Shown here: positions 57,661-64,000 of the stretch, in pieces
Numbering within the stretch: position 1 is the stretch's first letter
Layout of the letters: each line of letters opens with the position of its first letter
DNA from: Oehlia diaphana
Taxonomy: Eukaryota > Glomeromycota > Glomeromycetes > Glomerales > Glomeraceae
Reading direction: 5' to 3'
DNA length: 64,000 nt
NCBI GenBank assembly: GCA_003833135.1
Contig: QZLH01000436.1
Span: forward strand, 26,346 to 90,345
Translations under genes and position numbers: made by a program
The notes under the pieces: model-generated
Seen by the model: only the letters and a program-made list of their open reading frames with translations
Database searches by the model: none
Told to the model about the DNA's origin: nothing

Positions 57661-59069
57661 CTAATCAATTATAAATTTCTTAATAACACCTAATTTAATA
57701 TATTTTTCAATTACTTTCATTATTTCTTCATAATTATCAAAAATATTTTTACCAGAATAACTATCTATAATTAAAGAAATCGATTTTAATGAAGTACGAT
57801 TCTTCCAATTTACAAAAAAAGTTTCAAATGCTTCCGGGAGTAATTTTGATTTTGCATCATAAGAATAATATAATCCTAATTCAGAAAAATTATTTGGGGA
57901 ATATTCTGAAATAACATCTAATAATTCTTTTTCATATTCACCTTCACATTTAACTTTAATACTTTCTAAATTTTGACAATTATTAAAAATTTCTTTTAAT
58001 GATTCTAATTCATAATTTTCATAACTTAAAATTAATATAGAAAAAATTTTAAGATTAAAACAATATTTAGCTATAGCTAAATTTAATAAATTATTATCAC
58101 TTTCTACATGAAATTCTTTTAAAAATTTTCCATTATTTTCTAAAAATTTAATTAATAAATCAGTTTTAGGAGAAGCATCTTCAAATCTTAAAATTTGTAA
58201 TTGTGAAAATGTAACATGTTGTAATTCATTAAAATCTTCAAAAGGATCATTAGATTCATCAAAATCACAAGAATATAATAATACAAGTTCTTGTAAATTT
58301 GTAAATTTAGTAATAAATGATAATGGTATAATATAACCATAAAGTTCAAATTTAATTAAAGTATTAGGAAGTTTTTTTAATGAAGGAATAATATTTGATA
58401 AATTTCTACATTCATAATATTGCATTATATCCAAATATTTTAAATTTTTTTGAACAGAAATTAAATCTGATAATTAACTTCTTTAAATGTTATATCCAAA
58501 TGTTGTATATTATGACATATTTGAGATAATTGATAAAAAAATTCTGGATAAATATCTGAACGACAACTTAATTCTGTGAGATTTTTTAAACAATTTATTG
58601 CACCAGGATATAAAATAAATGTTATATTTGGAATATCAATAATTCTATATGAATAAAAATGTAACTTTTTTAAGCATGAAATTCTTTTCATAAATAATTT
58701 ATATAATTCTTGTAATATAATAAATTTTATATAATTTAAACTTTGTGGTGTAACTGTTTGATAATTTTTAAGAATATTTTTAATCATTTCATCAATTGTA
58801 TAAATTGAAAGTTTTTTAATAAATGTTATATAATTATATATTGGAATTTTGGTTGTTAAAATATTAATTCCATTTTTATATAAAACTTCTCTTGATTCAT
58901 TTGGAAGACATGCGATTATTGTTTCATAATTTCGTATAATTTTCCATAAAATTCTAACGGAAATTTCTCCCCAAAAACGATTTACTAATAAACATGAACG
59001 TAAAGTTTCTTTATCTTCTTCTAAATATTCAAATATTTCGTTAAGACTATCTGCGTCAAGTTGTACCAT
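57661..59069 (-). pseudogene. F-box / LRR gene with a 10-bp deletion (copy F)
   Basis: The upstream half, 59069-58461, starts MVQLDADSLNEIFEYLEED and runs to HNIQHLDITFKEV, then stops. The downstream half to 57661 resumes in another frame (SVQKNLKYLDIMQYYEC ... LGVIKKFIID). At the break the sequence lacks about 10 bp relative to copy A (between TTTAAAGAA and GATTTAAT). No other lesion is evident, so this is a young pseudogene or, less likely, a sequencing error. A shortened F-box protein of 202 aa could still be made. Confidence 0.85.
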
Positions 59070-60584
59070 TTTTTTTTTTTTCTAAAATTTCGTCGAGATT
59101 TTTTTTTTTTTAAAAAAAAAAAATAAATGAATAAATAGATAGTTAAAAAACCGATAGAAAATTGTCGTACTTATAAATTGTCCATATGGGCCGATTTTTG
59201 GAATCAACGCACCTGACACACCTCATTTGCCCATAGACCGGTCTAGGCCTTTCCTTTTTTGGTATAAAGATATATGTAGATCACCGACTAAATATATGCC
59301 GCACCTGCTACCGTGGGTTGATTGATTAGAATTCCAAAAATTGGCCGATATACTTATTAAGGTTGCACAAACATTTTATAATGAAACAAAAATGTATGAT
59401 AAACATCCAATGCGTGTGATAACCTGCAGATGTGTTATATTGGTTAATCATTTATATTTACCGAGAGATGCCAGAAAATATTCATATGGTTTTTACGGAC
59501 GATACTTGTAATAAAATTTATACCATCATATATATGAGAAGTTATGATTATAAAATTTAATAATTCACATTTTTAAAAAAAATTTGGTTTGTCATCATGT
59601 GATACTAACATATGCCTTTAAATGGCTTCTCATACTCTTATTATACATATGTTCAACAAATCATAATTTCGTGTAATTACCGTATGTAGTTGGCTGCATA
59701 AGTTGAACAAATGGCCAGTTGAGAGTGTCAGCCGCGCTTCTAGCCAACAAACTATATCTCTCATCTAAGAATCCAAATTATAAAAAATTAATGACACAAA
59801 ATATATTTTTAATATTAATTGTACTTATATTAATGAATCATACAAATCGACAATCATATTTGATACTATCGTTAACTACAAAAAATTTTAGGAATATCGG
59901 ATATATATATATATATATATATATACATATTTTTTTCTAGTGAGAAGTTATTACTCAGGATGCTCTAGGATTCTAGGCGTAACGTAAAAAATTTGCGAAG
60001 ACAGTTATCAAGAAAGTATGTACCGTGCAGTATATCCTTCGTTATCAGACATTTACTAATTGGTGATTAATGTTAGCATAACCAGTTACTAAACCTGATA
60101 AAACAGTTACTCGGCACTTTGTATTATATTGGATATGAAAAAAAGATGAAAAAAAAGTAAAACATGATATTGTTAAACTCAAGATTTATGGTAATATATA
60201 AATTTTACATATTTAGTTTTGATAAACGACGATTTTTCTATTCTGGGTTTCTAGGCGATCATCATACAAGCAATAGTTGATCTTTTTTATTTTTAACCTT
60301 TAAAGTTTGGTTTCATATTTTTTTTTAAGTGATCATTTTATACGACACAAGAGATTGATTGGTTCGATTGGTGACCAAAATGTGTTACTTAATAAACCAC
60401 AATGTGACAATTAATGTACAATGAAATTCATTTTATTTGGTAAAATAAATTCGGTGTAATGTATTAGAATTCGTTAAATTGAAGATAAACGAAAATTTTG
60501 AAAAAATAAAAACTTTCCATTAAAAAACAATTATTTTTTTTTTTTCTTTCAGCCAATAGATTCTTCCCTTCATATACAAGTTAA
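59070..60584. other. Intergenic between F-box copy F and the expansin-like gene
   Basis: About 1.5 kb between divergent genes. Contains T12/A12-type homopolymers at 59100-59122, a possible inverted-repeat element (59189-59346) and a (TA)n microsatellite at about 59899-59924. No gene supported. Confidence 0.55.
59189..59346. mobile_element. Candidate short inverted-repeat element
   Basis: Left arm GGCCGATTTTTGGAATC, right arm in reverse complement GGCCAATTTTTGGAATTC, separated by about 125 bp with no coding capacity. The match is about 16 of 17 bases and then fades. No clear target duplication, so only a candidate. Confidence 0.4.
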
Positions 60585-62018
60585 ATGGAAAGTTTGCAAA
60601 AAAGGGAGTCAAGTTCTATTAAAAAACCTGACGTAGCCATAACGGCAAGTTCCTTTTATTTAAAAGAAACCTTACCCACTAATTCAGTTATTACAAAAAA
60701 TTTATCAAATTCTTCAGTAAATGGGACTCCGTTGGATGGTGGTGAAGGAGATGAAGAAGAACAATCAAATTTAATTTTAATTGATTTATTACAGTCAACG
60801 ACGAAAAAGGAAACATTTGATATACCAAAAAAGACCTCAGTTACCATAACAAATGTGGACGATTTAAATTCATTATCTTCAAATTCATTGAATAAAAGAA
60901 ATTCAATATTACAAAGATCACTTTCATTCTTGACTCGTTCAGAAGAAAAAAAAGCACATTCACAATTTAAAGTGCATAGATATACTATCTATGATGATGA
61001 GAAGGATGAATTTATTGAAATTGTTGAAGAAGAATGGGAAGGTGATGGTCCTCCACCACCAAGAAAATCCATAAATTTTCAAAGAAAGAATGTGTTACTA
61101 ACAATAGATAAAGCTTTACCAAATTTACCGGAACAACAACTACCTGAAAAAGAAAATTTTATAGTAAAATTTAAACAATGGTTAAAAAATAGATATCCTT
61201 ATATTAATAAATATAAATTACCAATAATCATATCTTTAATAATATTTTTTATAATAATATTAATTATAATCATTCTTGCTGCCACGGGAAATTTTGGTTC
61301 TAGAAACAATAATCTCGATTCAACTGATACTAACGGTTCAAAGAATGGAAACGTCTCACCAGATATAGGAAAGCCTGGACTTCAAATGAATGGAACAGGA
61401 GACGGAACATATTATGGTGAGAAAAACTTAAGAAAAATTAACGTTTTTTTTTTATTTGTATGATCTTTGAAATTTTAAATTATTTAAATTTAATCATTAG
61501 ATCCTGGTATAGGAGTGGGAGCGTGTGGTGAACTAAACACAGCTGACGAATTTGTTGGAGCAATGGTATGTATTGTTGTTGTTCAACATGTATTACTAGC
61601 GTCTGTAAATGAAATCCGTAAATCAAATTCTTTTTTTTAATCTAAATGACAAAACCTAAGAACGCTCAACAATTTGGTGAGAACCTTAATCCAAATAATG
61701 CACCTATATGTGGTATGTGCGTTAAAATAACTGGTCCAAAAGGAAACGTCAAAGTCAAAATTATGGATAAGGTATGAAAGAAATTTTAATTATTTTTTAA
61801 TTGATTACTTTTAATAAATTATTGGTTTATTATCCTTGATTATTAGTGCCCTATTTGTAAATTTGGTGACATTGACCTATCACCAGCTGCTTTTAATGTA
61901 AGAAATAAGAAATTACTTTCAATAGCTTCCAATTTACATTAGCTCTAATTTAAAAATTGTTTAGGTGATCGGTGATGAATCTCAAGGTCGTATACTTATT
62001 AGCTGGGAAGGATGTTAA
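60585..62018 (+). CDS. Membrane-anchored expansin/RlpA-like (double-psi beta-barrel) protein
   Basis: Five exons (60585-61416, 61501-61565, 61661-61771, 61847-61897, 61965-62018; GT-AG, phases consistent), 370 aa. Residues 1-205 are hydrophilic and probably cytoplasmic, with a Ser-rich region, the phrase FKVHRYTIYDDEKDEFIEIV and a PPPP run. One strong membrane helix (LPIIISLIIFFIIILIIIIL) lies near residues 211-232, preceded by Lys/Arg/Tyr, so a type II topology is likely. The extracellular C-terminus of about 105 residues has the double-psi barrel pattern: GTGDGTYYGDPGIGVGACGE, then ICGMCVKITGPKGNVKVKIM, DKCPICKFGDIDLSPAAF and GRILISWEGC. Related secreted proteins loosen or bind polysaccharide walls. 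Attachment to a cytoplasmic domain is less usual. The wall-binding role is inference. Confidence 0.85.
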
Positions 62019-62726
62019 ATTATTTTATAGGTAAAATAATGGTTTTTGTGATACACGTTTAATATTATCTGCTTGTAACTAACTATGTAAATCTTTGTAG
62101 TGCACATAAAAAATGGAAATAACCGGATTTTAAAATGGATTTAAAATCAAATCCAATAGTATCATTAATAAAAATGGAAAAAACCCTTATACTATTTAAT
62201 TATAATTAATAAAATATATCAAGAATTACTTTGAGTGTCCAATATTATTTATTTATACTTTTATGTAAGAAGATTTGCTAATACTGTATATTCAATATAT
62301 AATTAATTACGTTACTAGTAGTCAAATAAATTTTTTTAATGAATAAATAAATGATGTTTCAACGAATGTTATTAATGCCGTAACTTTTACTGTGGCCAAT
62401 GACGACGTAGAGTATAAATAGTCTAAGTAGATAGCATAAAATAGTTTAATACTATACATAGCTTAACGGTATCTCTCCGAATTTGTTATAAAATTTAAAG
62501 TTTCCATAATCCATACTGATTTAAATAACTTCTTTGATTATAAATTTCATGGAACTATAATTTTATTAGTAATGAAGGAGAAAAAGAATGAATAATTAGA
62601 ATGATATGATATATTATAAAGTATAAAATAAAGTATGTAAATGTGTTTTTAAGAAAATTTAAATTTTAACACAAGTTATAGTGACCATATACCAATTACG
62701 GCACATATACCAGTTACGGCGGATTT

Positions 62727-62780
62727 GCCGTATCTTAAAGTAAAGAGTTATAACTAGTTATAACTCGGTTGTGATACGGC
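62727..62780. repeat. Nested dyad: 22-bp perfect palindrome inside inverted GCCGTATC arms
   Basis: The centre at 62745-62766 is GAGTTATAACT followed by its exact complement AGTTATAACTC. Outside it, GCCGTATC (62727-62734) and GATACGGC (62773-62780) form a second inverted pair. It could form a cruciform or be a binding site or element end. Function unknown. Confidence 0.7.
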
Positions 62781-63783
62781 TCATCCCAATGTGATCGAGT
62801 TCCAACTGCATCTCTAGACTTAGTATCATAACTTACTATACTTATCGGTATGACAATATATACTTTTATAAAAGTTAGATTAAAATTTGTGAAATTCTTA
62901 TTTAATAAAAATAGTCGCGGTCACGTGAAAATCAACAGTTCCCAACTTTATTGATTTTTTTAAATTTTAGAATTGAGTTGAGAGAAACATATGATGCTAT
63001 CAAAGAAGAGGGAACACCGATATATAACAAGAGGAGTAATATGTCCATTTTATTTTGGGACATCTAAAGAGATGAGAAAATCGATTATCATCGTGATGAC
63101 ATGTTTCAAGAAGCTAATAATGATCAAAATAATGGTAGGTTTAAATTTTATTAGAATTTTCGTTTGATTTTTAGCTTGATTATTGCTTATATTTGCACAA
63201 GGTGGATAAAAAGATTTACTAACCGGGGCATCTCCTTTCTATATAATTCGCAGGAATAAGCTTTTGGGGGGAAATGATCTCATTACGAAAATCTGATCAA
63301 CCCACCTCTCCTTAATTTAACAATAAAGAATTTAACGCTATCCATATGTAATAGATCATCAAGGGCTTTTTTTTAATGAGAATATGCGGGAATAAATTAT
63401 TTCGCGCAACCTGTAATACATGTGACGTATTACCATAACATTACTGCGCATGTATTTATCAAGCTACAAAATAAAGAAAAAATAATACATTGCCTTATTG
63501 ATCATATGCAAAAAAATAGAAAATACAAGTTATAACCTGCTACATAGCGATGCTATTTATTCGGTGTATTCTCTTTTTACAAGATAGTCCGCTCAGTGAT
63601 ATACCGAAGCCTATATACTAAAAAAGAAACAATAACGCAAAGAACATTAAGTTGGTAGTACAATACTAAATTAACTTGTGTTGATTACACTGATTGTCCC
63701 TTTCCACCCTTTCCACTTAGTCAAACACGGTCCGAAAAATTGTGTAACAGTTATTTCACTTTTTTCATGATAAATACTCATGA

Positions 63784-64000
63784 TACAGTCTGGTGCAAAA
63801 GTCTTTGGACAATAATCGGCAAAATTAAAAGTCACACAGATCGGCCAATTTAAACCCAAATCAAGTTAAACTTTGTACATTAAAAATACATCATTCGTAC
63901 TACTAATTACCATCTTAATTGCTAAGCCACACTTAAAAAAAAAATTTTTTTTCATAACAAAGAAATGAAGAGTAATGCGAGTGCACAGGCCCAATCTATC
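63784..64000 (+). mobile_element. Possible Tc1/mariner-type terminus running off the window
   Basis: TA followed by CAGTCTGGTGCAAAAGTC and TTTGGACA resembles the start of Tc1/mariner inverted repeats. The matching end would lie beyond 64000 or to the left. There is no transposase in the window. Weak, based on motif recall. Confidence 0.3.

Larger units (their letters stand above)
62019..64000. other. Intergenic to the window end
   Basis: About 2 kb without a supported gene. Contains a dyad at 62727-62780 and a possible transposon terminus at 63784. A direct repeat of ACATATACCA(A/G)TTACGGC-type words is at 62686-62720. A 62-codon minus-strand frame at 63671-63859 overlaps the putative transposon end and is not treated as a gene. 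Confidence 0.5.

Noticed and set aside
1..64000. tRNA, rRNA or CRISPR loci
   Set aside because: I looked for GTTCRANNC B-box-like words in a cloverleaf context and for regularly spaced repeats and found none that hold up; short tandem words are not CRISPR-like.

Overview
The window is fungal nuclear DNA. It is very AT-rich and its coding genes are split by short GT-AG introns. It carries several copies of one F-box/leucine-rich-repeat family, many decayed gene copies and small inverted-repeat elements. This combination, and the wording of the F-box paralogues, fits an arbuscular mycorrhizal fungus (Glomeromycotina, Rhizophagus-like). That assignment is inference from pattern, not from a database search. 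Two runs of about 500 N are scaffold gaps.

Layout. 0.5-14.7 kb is a compact housekeeping block: NoxR/p67phox-like NADPH oxidase regulator (-), mitochondrial dicarboxylate carrier (+), OMA1-type mitochondrial protease (-), mitochondrial ribosomal protein uS15m (+), a Pho85/Cdk5-type kinase (-) and a SET-domain protein (+). 14.7-20.2 kb is gene-poor, with coiled-coil and acidic-protein remnants followed by about 2.5 kb in which I could find no CpG. 20.2-23.5 kb holds two F-box genes. Gap 1 follows. 25.0-30.4 kb is one large three-exon gene for a disordered plus multi-pass membrane protein. 32.2-39.6 kb holds three F-box copies in tandem (one broken) with a decayed protein kinase between them. 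40.7-43.1 kb is a wrecked tyrosine-decarboxylase-like gene carrying small inverted-repeat elements and gap 2. 45.0-50.5 kb is a single-exon gene for a glycine-rich, three-module protein. 50.9-51.7 kb is an isoprenylcysteine-methyltransferase-like gene. 52.7-56.9 kb is the intact tyrosine-decarboxylase-like gene. 57.7-59.1 kb is an F-box pseudogene. 60.6-62.0 kb encodes a membrane-anchored expansin-like protein. The end is intergenic, with a possible Tc1/mariner terminus.

The genes do not form one pathway. Three encode mitochondrial proteins (carrier, protease, ribosomal protein) in an alternating divergent/convergent arrangement that probably shares promoters.

The most notable observations are: a U12-type AT-AC intron in the CDK gene that restores the reading frame exactly; a 5-nt microexon needed to keep the decarboxylase in frame; the inverted, decayed second copy of that decarboxylase; a 195-bp exact duplication flanking gap 2, which suggests the gap is artificial; and transition-type decay of repeats in the CpG-free block. 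Exon coordinates were derived by hand from splice consensus and frame, and were checked for phase and total length.
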